Notes: generated by a model not told the origin, from the letters alone. 46,949 nucleotides of DNA from an uncultured Burkholderiales bacterium (GCA_903830725.1 CAIKVH010000027.1:1-46949), one strand, 5' to 3'; positions 1-9,259 are shown, counted from the stretch's first letter. Translations and numbers: made by a program.

Positions 1-1124
1 ACAGGGACGCAGTACTTCAGACGCTAAGAGCTCATGGGCTCGGGTCCTTCAGTCACTGTATCGGCAAAACTAGGCCGGTTGATCTGCGTCACCCTGAGTT
101 GACGAGTGGCGTAGGTCAATTATCCATCTGGCGAGATGCCAAGGAAATATTTAGTGCACCCCTTGATGACCTTCACCAAGTTTGGGATAGTGTGAGTTGG
201 AAGATATGTCGCGAGAGAGATAATCCAGTTTGTGCAGACCAAGAGCATGCGCTGAAGATGGATACAAATCGAGATGGATTGTCTGTACATTTAACGCCTG
301 CTTTTACGGAACTGTTTGAGACTTCGCCGGTCGTGAACGCACTCATAGGCCGTCCAAAGGTTGCAATATTAAGAGAGCAAGGCGTGAACTCCCATGTTGA
401 GATGGCTTATGCTTTCTCAGCCGCAGGATTTGATAGCGTGGACGTTCATATGACCGATCTCCAAGCCGGACGTGTAAGGCTCAAGGATTTCGTAGGTTTA
501 GTGGCATGCGGCGGATTTAGTTATGGTGACACCTTAGGGGCGGGGGTGGGTTGGGCCAGAAGCATACTCTTTAATGAACGCCTTCGAGAGGAGTTCCTTG
601 GCTTATTTAACAGAAAGGATACCTTTGGTTTGGGGGTTTGTAACGGATGTCAGATGTTTGCCGAACTCTCTCAAATCATCCCGGGAGCAGAGCATTGGCC
701 GAGGTTTACAACCAATCAAAGTGAGCGCTTTGAGGCTCGTCTGAGTATGGTTGAGGTAGTGAGAAGTCCGAGCCTTTTCTTGAAAGACATGCAGGGCCTA
801 AGGCTCCCCATCGTTGTATCTCACGGGGAGGGTTATGCTAACTTCAAATTGCAAGGGAACCAGGGCTTGGTGAATACAGTACTTCGGTATGTTGATGGTG
901 CTGGGCAACCTACAGAAATATACCCTTTGAATCCAAACGGCAGTTCTGGCGGTTTAACCGGTGTTACAACGCCTGATGGTCGGTTTACTGCGCTGATGCC
1001 TCATCCAGAGCGTGTATTTAGAAATGCCCAGATGAGTTGGACAGATACCGCCCGCACAGGTGGCCTTGATTCGTTTAGTCCCTGGTTTCAGATATGGAAA
1101 AACGCCAGGAAATGGGTTGGCTAG
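1..1124 (+). CDS. purL: Phosphoribosylformylglycinamidine synthase, C-terminal part (5' end outside window)
   Basis: This is the fourth step of purine synthesis: ATP- and glutamine-dependent conversion of FGAR to FGAM in the cytoplasm. The reading frame is open from base 3 with no need for an internal start, so the gene runs in from outside the window. The first ~110 residues match the end of the synthase part (IGKTRPVDLR, then SIWRDAKEIFSAPLDDL). The rest is the class I glutaminase domain: KVAILREQGVNSHVEMAYAF, the nucleophile motif GLGVCNGCQMFAEL, and the late His/Glu pair in MPHPERVF. It ends at TAG 1122-1124, convergent with the parvulin gene. The large single-chain form (synthase plus glutaminase) is the proteobacterial type. 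The ATG-less start at base 99 is an artefact of truncation. Confidence 0.97.
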   Translation, partial: RDAVLQTLRAHGLGSFSHCIGKTRPVDLRHPELTSGVGQLSIWRDAKEIFSAPLDDLHQVWDSVSWKICRERDNPVCADQEHALKMDTNRDGLSVHLTPAFTELFETSPVVNALIGRPKVAILREQGVNSHVEMAYAFSAAGFDSVDVHMTDLQAGRVRLKDFVGLVACGGFSYGDTLGAGVGWARSILFNERLREEFLGLFNRKDTFGLGVCNGCQMFAELSQIIPGAEHWPRFTTNQSERFEARLSMVEVVRSPSLFLKDMQGLRLPIVVSHGEGYANFKLQGNQGLVNTVLRYVDGAGQPTEIYPLNPNGSSGGLTGVTTPDGRFTALMPHPERVFRNAQMSWTDTARTGGLDSFSPWFQIWKNARKWVG

Positions 1125-1138
1125 GCCTTAAATTGAAA

Positions 1139-1168
1139 ATGTCCGTCACTTTTAAGGGTGACGGACAT
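1139..1168 (-). terminator. Hairpin between convergent purL and parvulin genes
   Basis: A perfect 11-bp inverted repeat (ATGTCCGTCAC / GTGACGGACAT) encloses an 8-nt loop. It lies 14 bases after the purL stop and 19 bases beyond the parvulin stop. Read on the minus strand the stem is followed by TTTTCAATTT, so it fits a rho-independent terminator for the minus-strand gene best. On the plus strand it lacks a T-run but could still stop or stabilise the purL transcript. Confidence 0.75.
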
Positions 1169-1187
1169 CGGTAGCGGGGATGGGGGC

Positions 1188-1982
1188 TTACTCTACCTTT
1201 GCTTTGGTGCGAAGGTCTTGCTGATAATTGGTCATTTTCATCTGCTGGAGTTGCTGAGCAATTTGGGGCTTAACTTCCTCAAATTTTGGAATCGAAGCTT
1301 CACGAACATCATCTAAACGGATGATGTGAAACCCAAATTGAGTCTTAACCGGCTGCTCAGTGGTTTGCCCTTTTTTCAAGGCGACCATAGCATCTGAAAA
1401 TTCTTTTACAAAGTTGCCAGGTGTAGCCCAGTCGAGGTCACCGCCTTTGGAGCCTGAGCCTGGATCCTTAGATTGCTTTTTGGCGATATCTTCAAATTTA
1501 GCGCCTTTTTTAAGGGATGCTACAACCGCTTTAGCTTGGTCTTCTTTTTCAACCAGGATATGGCGTGCGTGGTACTCTTTGCCTCCATTGGCAGCTACAA
1601 ATTTGTCGTATTCAGACTTGATTTCTGCATCCGTAACAGGATTCTTCTTTTGGAATTGCATGAATAATTCACGAATCATAATGGTTTGACGAGCCAATTC
1701 CATTTGCTCTTTAAAGTCACTCGAAGCGTCAAGACCAATTTTTTGGGCTTCTTGCATGAAAATTTCTCTTGCAATGACTTCTTCTTTAATTTGATCCTCA
1801 ACTTCGGGGGTCACTGGACGACCCGAACGGATTAGTTGTTGTGTCAGTGCTTCGGCGCGGCTCTTTGGAACTGCTTTTCCGTTAACGATAGCGATGTTTT
1901 GGGCAAAAACAGTAAAGCTAATTGATACAGCTGTCAAAACGAGTGCTGACCGAAGAGTTTTTTGGATTGGATTGAGTTTCAT
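1188..1982 (-). CDS. Periplasmic parvulin-type peptidyl-prolyl isomerase (PpiC/SurA-like)
   Basis: Predicted chaperone/isomerase acting on proline bonds of exported proteins in the periplasm. The first ~28 residues form a signal peptide (basic MKLNPIQK, hydrophobic core, cleavage near VFAQ). A helical SurA-like N-terminal region follows. The PpiC domain spans about residues 137-228 (HARHILV, then SKDPGSGSKGGDLDWA, then FGFHIIRLDDV). I chose the ATG at 1982 (264 residues) because it starts directly at a good signal peptide. An in-frame TTG at 1994 would add four residues. Neither start has a strong Shine-Dalgarno sequence. It is the last gene of the minus-strand block and is separated from bolA by 250 bases containing its own promoter candidate. 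Such proteins are common in betaproteobacteria; the exact substrate is unknown. Confidence 0.93.
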   Translation of the reverse strand: MKLNPIQKTLRSALVLTAVSISFTVFAQNIAIVNGKAVPKSRAEALTQQLIRSGRPVTPEVEDQIKEEVIAREIFMQEAQKIGLDASSDFKEQMELARQTIMIRELFMQFQKKNPVTDAEIKSEYDKFVAANGGKEYHARHILVEKEDQAKAVVASLKKGAKFEDIAKKQSKDPGSGSKGGDLDWATPGNFVKEFSDAMVALKKGQTTEQPVKTQFGFHIIRLDDVREASIPKFEEVKPQIAQQLQQMKMTNYQQDLRTKAKVE

Positions 1983-2050
1983 GGATAAGTTCAAGGAATA
2001 ACAAAAAATAAAAATTCAAAAATGTTTAGAAGTAAGTTATTTTAATCATC

Positions 2051-2068
2051 GACCCCTAAGTTAGGGTC
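2051..2068 (-). promoter_or_regulatory. Inverted repeat in the parvulin leader
   Basis: Bases 2051-2059 (GACCCCTAA) and 2061-2068 (TTAGGGTC) form an 8-bp inverted repeat with one extra C and almost no loop. It lies roughly 70 bases upstream of the parvulin ATG and downstream of the candidate promoter. The tiny loop fits a dimeric protein site better than an RNA hairpin. Role inferred only. Confidence 0.3.
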
Positions 2069-2101
2069 ATCAAACCAAGATTCTAATCCTCTAATCTAAA
2101 C

Positions 2102-2131
2102 ATTATAAGCACAGAAGGTGACTGGTCGCAA
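2102..2131 (-). promoter_or_regulatory. Candidate sigma70 promoter for the parvulin gene
   Basis: Read on the minus strand, TTGCGA (2126-2131) and a perfect TATAAT (2102-2107) are separated by 18 bases. This would give a leader of about 110 nt before the ATG at 1982. It explains why this gene can be expressed apart from bolA upstream. Confidence 0.5.
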
Positions 2132-2232
2132 ACAGGTCTATTTCAGCCTTTTAAAGTTATTCTGGTGTAAGTCAACGCAATTGCTTATTATTTTTATCAG
2201 CCCAAAATTCTGTTTTTAAGGATTCAGGGTCT

Positions 2233-2517
2233 TTAGATAAGCTCAATAGCTATTGCGTGCAAACCCGCATCTATAAAGGATTGTAGGGATGCGTAGATCA
2301 TCCGGTGTTTAGATACACGGCTAAGCCCAGCGAATTGTGGGGATGAAATTTTTATTCGAAAGTGCGTACCACCTGAACTTTGTGCGGAGCCGTTATTTTG
2401 CATCTCACTTACGCCTGCATGTCCAGCGTGTTGGGAGCTCTCGTCAATTACTTCCAATACATCTGGAGACAGATCTTTTTTTAATTGGAACTCAATATCG
2501 TGTGATGTTGCTGTCAT
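2233..2517 (-). CDS. bolA: BolA-family protein
   Basis: BolA proteins pair with monothiol glutaredoxins in iron-sulfur cluster handling and influence envelope and morphology genes. The conserved core is in the C-terminal half: GGTHFRIKISSPQFAGLSRV, then SKHRMIYASL and GLHAIAIEL, the usual BolA beta-alpha-beta fold with the invariant His in SKHR. Length 94 residues is normal; the stretch after residue 30 (HAGHAGVSEMQNNGSAQSSG) is a longer variable loop than in short BolAs. It follows yciB by 50 bases, which is the common betaproteobacterial order (yciB-bolA-parvulin). Confidence 0.93.
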   Translation of the reverse strand: MTATSHDIEFQLKKDLSPDVLEVIDESSQHAGHAGVSEMQNNGSAQSSGGTHFRIKISSPQFAGLSRVSKHRMIYASLQSFIDAGLHAIAIELI

Positions 2518-2567
2518 TTGGGGTCGTTATATTGGGATTTGCTGGGTAAGGCTTGATGTTTCTGTAA

Positions 2568-3155
2568 TTAAGTGTCGTTGGGTTGCCTTTTTGCAAGTTC
2601 ATTCGAAGTTCCTTCACCCAAAAGGACTTCTTCACTTACAAATCGACTTAAATAAACCCCTTGCAAGATTGCGAATAGGACCATGAGTCCTATGCTACCG
2701 AAGAGCTTAAAGTTTACCCATGTGTCTAAATCAAAATTGAATGCAACATAAAGGTTAAGCGAGCCCATGAAGAGCAAGAAGCCAGCCCAACTCCACAACA
2801 AAACAGTCCAAGCATGATCGGGCAAAACCAATTGCTCGCCCATGAAAACCTTCATAAGGTTTTTTTTGAAAATAAATCTACTCACCAAAAGAGAGATCCC
2901 CATTAGCCAATAAAGAACTGTTGGTTTCCATTTGATGAAGGTATTGTCATGTAAGACAAGGGTTGCTCCTCCAAAGATCACAATTACGCCTAAGCTGACC
3001 CATTGCATCATTTCCACTTTGCCGTTAACTTTTTTAAGATACGCTATTTGCAGGAGTGTTGCCCCAATCGCAACAGCGGTAGCAACGTATATGTCAAAAA
3101 CCTTAAATGCAATAAAAAAGATCGCAATTGGAAAAAAATCAACAAGAAGTTTCAT
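2568..3155 (-). CDS. yciB: Septation protein A / intracellular septation inner-membrane protein
   Basis: YciB (IspZ) is an inner-membrane protein that affects envelope integrity and interacts with the division and elongation machinery in E. coli. The 195-residue sequence has the family start (MKLLVDFFPIAIFFIAFKVF) and about five or six membrane segments (roughly residues 3-37, 50-68, 78-92, 118-138, 148-168). Also conserved are the loops FIKWKPTVLYWL and LYVAFNFDLDTWVNFKLFG. The ATG at 3155 is the only sensible start because the membrane segment begins at once. It sits 31 bases after msrB and 50 before bolA, so the three are probably co-transcribed. Confidence 0.95.
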   Translation of the reverse strand: MKLLVDFFPIAIFFIAFKVFDIYVATAVAIGATLLQIAYLKKVNGKVEMMQWVSLGVIVIFGGATLVLHDNTFIKWKPTVLYWLMGISLLVSRFIFKKNLMKVFMGEQLVLPDHAWTVLLWSWAGFLLFMGSLNLYVAFNFDLDTWVNFKLFGSIGLMVLFAILQGVYLSRFVSEEVLLGEGTSNELAKRQPNDT

Positions 3156-3186
3156 GTTTATATAGGGGTAAGGGGTGGGATCTTAA

Positions 3187-3594
3187 TTATTTTTTGGGTT
3201 CAAACTCAAGAGAGGCTGAATTCATGCAGTAGCGTTGACCTGAAGGTTCAGGGCCATCGTCAAAGAGGTGCCCTAGGTGCGCACCGCAATTCCCACATAT
3301 TGACTCAGTGCGAACCATACCATGGCTTTTGTCTACCCGTTCTATGATGGGTGAGTCATCTGCAGCGAGGTAAAAGCTAGGCCAACCGCACCCAGCATCA
3401 AATTTGGTCTCGGATTCAAATAACTTAGAGCCGCAACAAATACATTTGTAAGTGCCTTGCCCCCAAAAATCAGCGTATTTACCAGTAAAAGCGCGTTCAG
3501 TAGCAGCTTTTCTTGTGACTTCGAATGCCAAAGGTTCAGCATTTTTTTCTTTGAGCAGTGCTTGCCACTGCGATTCGTTAAGTTGGGTTTTCAT
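3187..3594 (-). CDS. msrB: Peptide-methionine (R)-S-oxide reductase
   Basis: Reduces methionine-R-sulfoxide in proteins, repairing oxidative damage. The 135-residue protein has two zinc CxxC pairs ([11 protein letters not shown] and [14 protein letters not shown]), the GCGWPSF motif, and the catalytic Cys in [11 protein letters not shown] near the C-terminus. I chose the ATG at 3594 over an in-frame upstream start. It overlaps the selO stop as ATGA, the standard translational-coupling arrangement, and gives the usual MsrB N-terminus ([11 protein letters not shown]). Coupling to selO suggests both respond to oxidative conditions. Confidence 0.96.
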   Translation of the reverse strand: MKTQLNESQWQALLKEKNAEPLAFEVTRKAATERAFTGKYADFWGQGTYKCICCGSKLFESETKFDAGCGWPSFYLAADDSPIIERVDKSHGMVRTESICGNCGAHLGHLFDDGPEPSGQRYCMNSASLEFEPKK

Positions 3595-5192
3595 GAGGAA
3601 CAACTAATAGAAATGGAGGATGCCCAGGCGGGCGGAATGTCAGCATAGCTCTCAAATTGTGTTTGCTCATCAAAAGGAGATTTTAGTATTTTAAGGAGTA
3701 TTTCTACCTGAGTGAAATCGCCTTTCTCAGCGCTCTTAATTGCTTCTTCGCCTAAGTGGTTGCGCAAAACATACTTAGGATTGGCGCGCAACATCGACTG
3801 GGAGATTTGAACAACATCTCGACCTGAGGATTTTACTGCCCTGACAAAGTGGGGAAGCCATTCCCGCCAGGCCTTTTGAGCAAGTGGGTTTGTGAGTAAG
3901 GCCTCTAGGTTAATCAGGTTCTTAGGCTCATCATTGTAGGTACTAAAGTCGTTGCTAAGAGTTCTCCAAAAGACAGTGAAGTCAACTTGTTGAATCTGCA
4001 TAACTCGTTCAAGTTGTTTTACCAAGTCGATACCGTCCATGGAGGCGAATTCTTCTTTGAAGGGAAGTCCCAGTTTGGCGAGCATCATTTCTTGTTTAAA
4101 TCGGGGGTAGGCAGTTTTGAAGTGGTCCAGACAAGCAACAGCAAGATCGGAATCTTGAATCAGTGGAAGTAATGCCTGACCGAGGCAATATAAATTCCAA
4201 TATGCAACGTTGGGTTGTTGATCAAAGGCGTATCTGCCCTGATGATCTGAGTGGTTACAGATATGATCAGGGTCATAAGCATCCATGAACTGAAACGGAC
4301 CGTAATCCAAGGTGAGCCCTAAGATACTCATGTTGTCCGTGTTCATGACGCCGTGACAAAACCCTACAGATTGCCAGTGTGCGATGAGCTTGGCGGTTTT
4401 GCGGGTTATTCTGTAAAGCATTAATGCGTAGGGGTTTTGCGTTATGCGTTGCCTTAATTCCTCTTTGACCAAGGGGTTTGCTTGATTTAACGGCTCTGAA
4501 GTATCTGCGGACCCCAATAACTCAAATTCCTCGTTATCAAAAAGCAGTGAGGAGTATTGCGCTATAACAAAATCTGCTAATTTACCCAGATTTTGTACAT
4601 CCCCCTTAGCTGCGAAATGCTCAAAATGACCAAAGCGTATGAAACTAGGTGACAGGCGCGTCACGACAGCTGCCCGCTCGACCTCCTCTCGGTAAACGAG
4701 CCCCCTGGAGCCGGAAATACACAACGCTCTTGTTGTGGGAATCCCCAGGGCGTGCATGGCCTCAGAGCAAAGATACTCGCGAATACTTGATCTAAGAACT
4801 GCCCTGCCATCCCCAGACCTGGAGTAGGGCGTTTGGCCCGCCCCTTTGAGTTGAATCTCTAATCCGCCCAGATCCGTTTGGAGCTCCCCCAAATAGACGG
4901 CGCGTCCGTCTCCTAATTGCCCAGCCCAGACCCCAAATTGATGCCCACTGTAGACGCTTGCTAAGGGCTCAGAGCCATCCAACACTGAACATCCACTGAA
5001 TGCCTCCAAAACACCTGGAATGGTGCTCCAGTTTTGGGGGAGCCCAATAGATTTGGCAAGTTCATCATTGCAACCCACCCAATGCACTTGTGGAAGTGGG
5101 GTAGGTTGAAGGCGGGTATAAAAAGTTTCCCCCAATTGCGCAAACCGGTTAATCCAGTTGAGTTGGAGGATGTCTTTAGCGGGTGTGTCCAT
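3591..5192 (-). CDS. selO: Protein adenylyltransferase SelO (YdiU/UPF0061)
   Basis: SelO is a pseudokinase-fold enzyme that transfers AMP to Ser/Thr/Tyr of target proteins and helps set the redox state (glutathionylation) in known cases. Visible motifs: [18 protein letters not shown], the nucleotide-binding [40 protein letters not shown] (metal/catalytic Asn and Asp) and RNHLGEEAI. The protein ends in CSS; this matches the bacterial YdiU tail, and the equivalent Cys is selenocysteine in animal SelO. Length 533 is slightly more than E. coli YdiU (~480). ATG 5192 gives [13 protein letters not shown]. It is the first gene of the minus-strand block and overlaps msrB by four bases. Confidence 0.96.
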   Translation of the reverse strand: MDTPAKDILQLNWINRFAQLGETFYTRLQPTPLPQVHWVGCNDELAKSIGLPQNWSTIPGVLEAFSGCSVLDGSEPLASVYSGHQFGVWAGQLGDGRAVYLGELQTDLGGLEIQLKGAGQTPYSRSGDGRAVLRSSIREYLCSEAMHALGIPTTRALCISGSRGLVYREEVERAAVVTRLSPSFIRFGHFEHFAAKGDVQNLGKLADFVIAQYSSLLFDNEEFELLGSADTSEPLNQANPLVKEELRQRITQNPYALMLYRITRKTAKLIAHWQSVGFCHGVMNTDNMSILGLTLDYGPFQFMDAYDPDHICNHSDHQGRYAFDQQPNVAYWNLYCLGQALLPLIQDSDLAVACLDHFKTAYPRFKQEMMLAKLGLPFKEEFASMDGIDLVKQLERVMQIQQVDFTVFWRTLSNDFSTYNDEPKNLINLEALLTNPLAQKAWREWLPHFVRAVKSSGRDVVQISQSMLRANPKYVLRNHLGEEAIKSAEKGDFTQVEILLKILKSPFDEQTQFESYADIPPAWASSISISCSS

Positions 5193-5463
5193 GGTAGGTA
5201 TTGTGACTGTATTCCCAAGGACTTAAAGAAATAATGGGTTTTCAGCTTATTGGGTAGTCTGAGGTGAGGTGAGGTCAGGCAAGCGCAGATATCTTCCATT
5301 GGAGCCCAAAATATAGGGGAATATAGGCGGTCTATTTGCATGTTTTGTTGGGCACAATAGTCAACCAGACAACTGATCTCCTATCTATTGTCAACCGACC
5401 CTTGATGAATGAATAAAACATTGACTAAGGGCGTTTTAACTTATTTTGAGCGGGGACCCGATT

Positions 5464-7095
5464 ATGCGTGGATTGATGCAGGGCGATCATTTACTCATCT
5501 CGTCACTTATTGAATTTGCCAACAAAAACCACGGTGATGCAGAAGTAATATCCCGCCGGGTTGAGGGAGATATTCACCGCAGCAACTGGGCGACAGTATC
5601 TAAACGCTCCAAGCAAGTCGCACTCGCCTTAGATGCACTAAATGTTGGTACGGGTACACGTGTTGCTACCTTAGCTTGGAACGGTTATCGGCATTTAGAG
5701 CTTTACTACGGTGTAAGTGGCTCACAAAGAGTTCTGCATACGCTTAACCCAAGGTTATTAGCGGACCAAATTGCTTGGATCATTGATCACGCACAAGATC
5801 AAATGGTTTGTTTTGATATGACTTTTGTGCCGATCATTAAGGCCATTCACAAGTCTTGCCCATGCGTAAAGCACTGGATTGCACTGTGCGATGAGTCGGC
5901 GTTACCCAAAGATTCTGATTTACCCGAACTAATCAGTTATGAGGGTTGGATTAAGGGGTTTGTAGGTCAATCCTACGCTTGGCCGTTGTTTGATGAAAAC
6001 ACCGCCTCAAGCATGTGTTACACAAGTGGAACAACTGGGCATCCAAAGGCTGCCCTTTATAGCCACCGATCAACCATTTTGCACGCTTTTGCGACCTGCC
6101 AAACAGACGTTTTTGGACTTTCTGCAAAAGATTCCATTTTGCCTGTCGTGCCTATGTTTCACGTCAACGCCTGGGGACTTCCCTATGCCTGTGCAATGGT
6201 TGGCGCTAAACTCGTTTTTCCAGGACCCGGGCTAGACGGTAAATCTGTTTACGAATTGATGGAACAAGAGGGCGTTACATTTGCGGCGGGTGTGCCAACG
6301 GTATGGCAAATGCTTTTAAACTATATGGCGCCGTTAGGCTTTAAATTCTCAACTTTAAAGCGCACCATCATTGGCGGGTCGGCCTGCCCACCCGCAATGA
6401 TTCATTCTTTTCAAGATCAGTACTCTGTTGAAGTCCTCCATGCCTGGGGGATGACGGAGATGAGTCCCCTTGGAACGGTATGTACGCTTAAAAATAAACA
6501 CCTCAAACTCACGCGTGAAGAGCAAATGAAAATTCGCCTTAAACAGGGCAGAGCCTTGTACGGGGTAGATTTAAAAATTGTTGGCGACTCTGGCGATGAA
6601 CTCCCTCACGACGGGGTAGCTTTTGGAGATTTGTACGTTAAGGGCCCTTGGGTGATTGAGAACTATTACAGAAACGATCAGGGCTCTCCGTTAATAGATG
6701 GATGGTTTCCAACCGGAGATGTCGCAACTATAGATCTTGATGGATTTATTCAAATTACTGATCGCTCTAAGGATGTCATCAAGTCTGGAGGAGAGTGGAT
6801 TAGCTCCATTGAAATTGAAAACATTGCCATGTCTCATCCCAGTATCACTATGGCTGCTTGCATAGGTGTGGCACATCCAAAGTGGGACGAACGCCCGGTT
6901 GTCGTCGTTGTTTTAAGACCCGAGAGGACTCTTACTAAGGCTGAGTTATTGGCATTTTATGAAGGCAAAATTGCCAAATGGCAAGTTCCAGACGATGTGA
7001 TTTTTGTAGAAAATATTCCGATTGGCGCCACTGGTAAGATGCTCAAAACAAAGTTGCGGGAGCAATTAAAAGCTTACGCTCTGCCAATAGCTTGA
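5464..7095 (+). CDS. Fatty-acyl-CoA / 3-(methylthio)propionyl-CoA-type ligase (AMP-forming)
   Basis: ANL-superfamily enzyme making acyl-CoA from a carboxylic acid, ATP and CoA in the cytoplasm. Motifs in order: phosphate loop YTSGTTGHPKAALYSHRS, PMFHVNAWGLPYA, adenylate motif HAWGMTEMSPLGT, hinge GWFPTGDVATIDLDG, ITDRSKDVIKSGGEWIS, and the C-terminal lysine in GATGKMLKTKLRE. The start MRGLMQGDHLLISSLIEFA resembles the medium/long-chain and DmdB-like ligases; the exact acid is uncertain. I chose ATG 5464 (543 residues) because GGGGAC lies seven bases upstream; a TTG at 5446 would add six residues. It leads a plus-strand acyl-CoA cluster. Confidence 0.93.
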   Translation: MRGLMQGDHLLISSLIEFANKNHGDAEVISRRVEGDIHRSNWATVSKRSKQVALALDALNVGTGTRVATLAWNGYRHLELYYGVSGSQRVLHTLNPRLLADQIAWIIDHAQDQMVCFDMTFVPIIKAIHKSCPCVKHWIALCDESALPKDSDLPELISYEGWIKGFVGQSYAWPLFDENTASSMCYTSGTTGHPKAALYSHRSTILHAFATCQTDVFGLSAKDSILPVVPMFHVNAWGLPYACAMVGAKLVFPGPGLDGKSVYELMEQEGVTFAAGVPTVWQMLLNYMAPLGFKFSTLKRTIIGGSACPPAMIHSFQDQYSVEVLHAWGMTEMSPLGTVCTLKNKHLKLTREEQMKIRLKQGRALYGVDLKIVGDSGDELPHDGVAFGDLYVKGPWVIENYYRNDQGSPLIDGWFPTGDVATIDLDGFIQITDRSKDVIKSGGEWISSIEIENIAMSHPSITMAACIGVAHPKWDERPVVVVVLRPERTLTKAELLAFYEGKIAKWQVPDDVIFVENIPIGATGKMLKTKLREQLKAYALPIA

Positions 7096-7138
7096 GCACT
7101 TTAGAATTCCTCTTTAACCCATTGATTTTAAATATATT

Positions 7139-9259
7139 ATGACGGCTTCTTATGAGGTGCGAGGGCGTGTTGGCATCATATCGCTGAACAATCCACCTGT
7201 GAATGGACTGGGGCTCTCGACGAGAGAGGCCATATATTCCCACCTGCGATCTGCCGTGGAAAATGAGGAGATTAAAGCGATCGTTATTGTTGGGGCCGAG
7301 AAGTCATTCTCGGGGGGCGCAGATATCAAGGAGTTTGGAACGCCTAAAGCGATCCAGTCCCCTCATTTAATGACTGTGATTGATGCCTGCGAAAGCTCCC
7401 CCAAGCCAGTTATAGCGGCCGTGCACGGGTTGGCAATGGGGGGCGGGCTTGAGCTCGCTATGGGTTGCCACTACCGGGTGATGTTGAGCGGCGCAAGCAT
7501 TGCAATGCCTGAGGTTAAGCTTGGAATCTTACCCGGAGCGGGCGGGACGCAAAGGCTCCCACGTGCTATAGGCGCAGCAAAAGCACTTGAAATGATAGTC
7601 GCTGGAGGGGTTGAGAGCTGTGATGATTTGTTTCAAATCGATGGACAAACGCTAATTGACCGACTGTTGACATCTACAAGCCGTGAAGCATTTGTTCACG
7701 ACACTTGCGAATTCGCTGAAAGTGTTGCTCAGGTTCGCCCGCTCCCGATGCTCAAAAATAACTCTGCTAGAGGTGCGCAATCGGATTCCGATTTAAATTT
7801 ATTATTCGATTCCTATAGGGAAAAATTATCAAAAACGTCAAAACATTTTCCAGCACCCTTCAAATGTGTGGATGCAGTCGAAAAAACATTAATCTTAAAT
7901 TTTGATGAAGGTATAAAGTTTGAGAGGGAGGTTTTTGTAGCTTTGATGCAGACGCCAGAGTCAAAGGCGCTCAGGCATCTCTTTGCAGCGCAACGCAGTT
8001 GCACCAAAATCAATGATGTTCCCCCGAACACCCCTATCCGCCCTGTGCAGGCCATCGCAATAGTTGGTGCTGGAACAATGGGTACGGGTATATGCATTAA
8101 CTTCCTTAATGCACTGATACCTACAACCATTATTGATTCAAATCAGGCAGCCCTAGACCGGGCAAGAGCATCAATAAAAGGAACTTATGAGTCACAAATT
8201 GCAAAAGGTAAGTTGAAGGAATCAGAACTTACAAATCGAATGCAATGTCTTAAAACCTCCCTTGACTTTGGGGATATTGAGAATGCTGATCTCGTTTTGG
8301 AGGCTGTATTTGAGGAGATGAGCGTTAAAGAGGAGGTGTTTAAAAAAATGGATGCACTCGCTAAGCGCGGAGCCATTCTTGCAACCAACACCTCAACTTT
8401 AGACATCAATACCATTGCGTCTTTCACTAAAAGGCCCCAGGACGTAGTGGGGTTACATTTTTTTAGTCCAGCAAACATCATGAGGCTACTGGAGGTCGTG
8501 CGCACAGACAAGACTGCAAATGATGTATTGGCGAGCGTGATGGCTCTTGCTAAAAAGATTCAAAAAACTGCTGTAGTTGCGCGGGTTTGTGACGGATTCA
8601 TCGGAAACCGAATGCTTGAGCAATATGTTCGTCAGGCATATTTTTTGGTCGAAGAGGGGTGTACACCTCACCAAGTGGATCAGGCTATTGAGGGATTTGG
8701 TTTCGCTATGGGACCTTTCAGAATGTATGACCTAGCCGGCAACGATATAGGCTGGGCCATTAGGAAGCGACGTTACAAAGACAAACCACATATGAAGTAC
8801 AGCAAAGTAGCCGATCTCATTTGTGAGCAAGGCCGAATGGGGCAAAAATCTAATGCCGGTTGGTATGACTACGCTCCTGGTCAGCGCGGCGCAGTTGTAA
8901 GCCCTTTGGTTGAGCGTTTGATTGCAGATTTTAGGAAAGAAAAGGGAATAACTGCAAGGTCCATTGATGATTCTGAAATTTGCAATCGTTTGCTCTATGC
9001 CCTCATCAACGAGGGAGCTCAACTCTTAGAAGAGGGCATTGCAGCCAGAGCCAGCGACATTGATGTTATTTATGTCACGGGGTATGGATTTCCTGCTCAC
9101 AAAGGCGGACCTATGCACTATGCAAATCAAATAGGCTTTAAGGCTATGACCCAGTCGATGAAGGGCTTCTCCCAAAATCCATTTGATGACCAAGCTTTTT
9201 GGACTCCCGCTCCGATGATTCAAAAGCTTCTAGCTAGTGGGAAAAATTTTGATGACTGA
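7139..9259 (+). CDS. Enoyl-CoA hydratase / 3-hydroxyacyl-CoA dehydrogenase bifunctional protein (FadB/FadJ-like)
   Basis: Beta-oxidation enzyme for hydration of enoyl-CoA and NAD-dependent oxidation of the 3-hydroxyacyl-CoA. The N-terminal crotonase domain (about 1-180) keeps the oxyanion motif and both catalytic glutamates: Glu105 in GGGLELAMG and Glu125 in MPEVKLGILPGAGGTQ. The Rossmann domain starts near 304 (IAIVGAGTMGTG, Gly310/312/315), with the substrate motif ATNTST (415-420) and catalytic His440 in GLHFFSPANIMRLLEV. The C-terminal HADH domains follow to ~700 (VCDGFIGNRML; GYGFPAHKGGPMHYAN). Length 706 fits the monofunctional-chain peroxisomal/FadJ type. No Shine-Dalgarno sequence is visible before ATG 7139. 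It overlaps the thioesterase gene by eight bases. Confidence 0.95.
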   Translation: MTASYEVRGRVGIISLNNPPVNGLGLSTREAIYSHLRSAVENEEIKAIVIVGAEKSFSGGADIKEFGTPKAIQSPHLMTVIDACESSPKPVIAAVHGLAMGGGLELAMGCHYRVMLSGASIAMPEVKLGILPGAGGTQRLPRAIGAAKALEMIVAGGVESCDDLFQIDGQTLIDRLLTSTSREAFVHDTCEFAESVAQVRPLPMLKNNSARGAQSDSDLNLLFDSYREKLSKTSKHFPAPFKCVDAVEKTLILNFDEGIKFEREVFVALMQTPESKALRHLFAAQRSCTKINDVPPNTPIRPVQAIAIVGAGTMGTGICINFLNALIPTTIIDSNQAALDRARASIKGTYESQIAKGKLKESELTNRMQCLKTSLDFGDIENADLVLEAVFEEMSVKEEVFKKMDALAKRGAILATNTSTLDINTIASFTKRPQDVVGLHFFSPANIMRLLEVVRTDKTANDVLASVMALAKKIQKTAVVARVCDGFIGNRMLEQYVRQAYFLVEEGCTPHQVDQAIEGFGFAMGPFRMYDLAGNDIGWAIRKRRYKDKPHMKYSKVADLICEQGRMGQKSNAGWYDYAPGQRGAVVSPLVERLIADFRKEKGITARSIDDSEICNRLLYALINEGAQLLEEGIAARASDIDVIYVTGYGFPAHKGGPMHYANQIGFKAMTQSMKGFSQNPFDDQAFWTPAPMIQKLLASGKNFDD

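Noticed and set aside
99-1124. An independent gene starting at base 99
   Set aside because: The frame is open to base 3 and the upstream residues continue PurL homology, so this is a truncated purL.
3003-3347. Plus-strand frame opposite yciB and msrB
   Set aside because: Antisense to two well-supported genes, with no protein features.
4961-5341. 126-residue open frame on the minus strand overlapping the selO start
   Set aside because: Out of frame with selO and without family features; selO is well supported.
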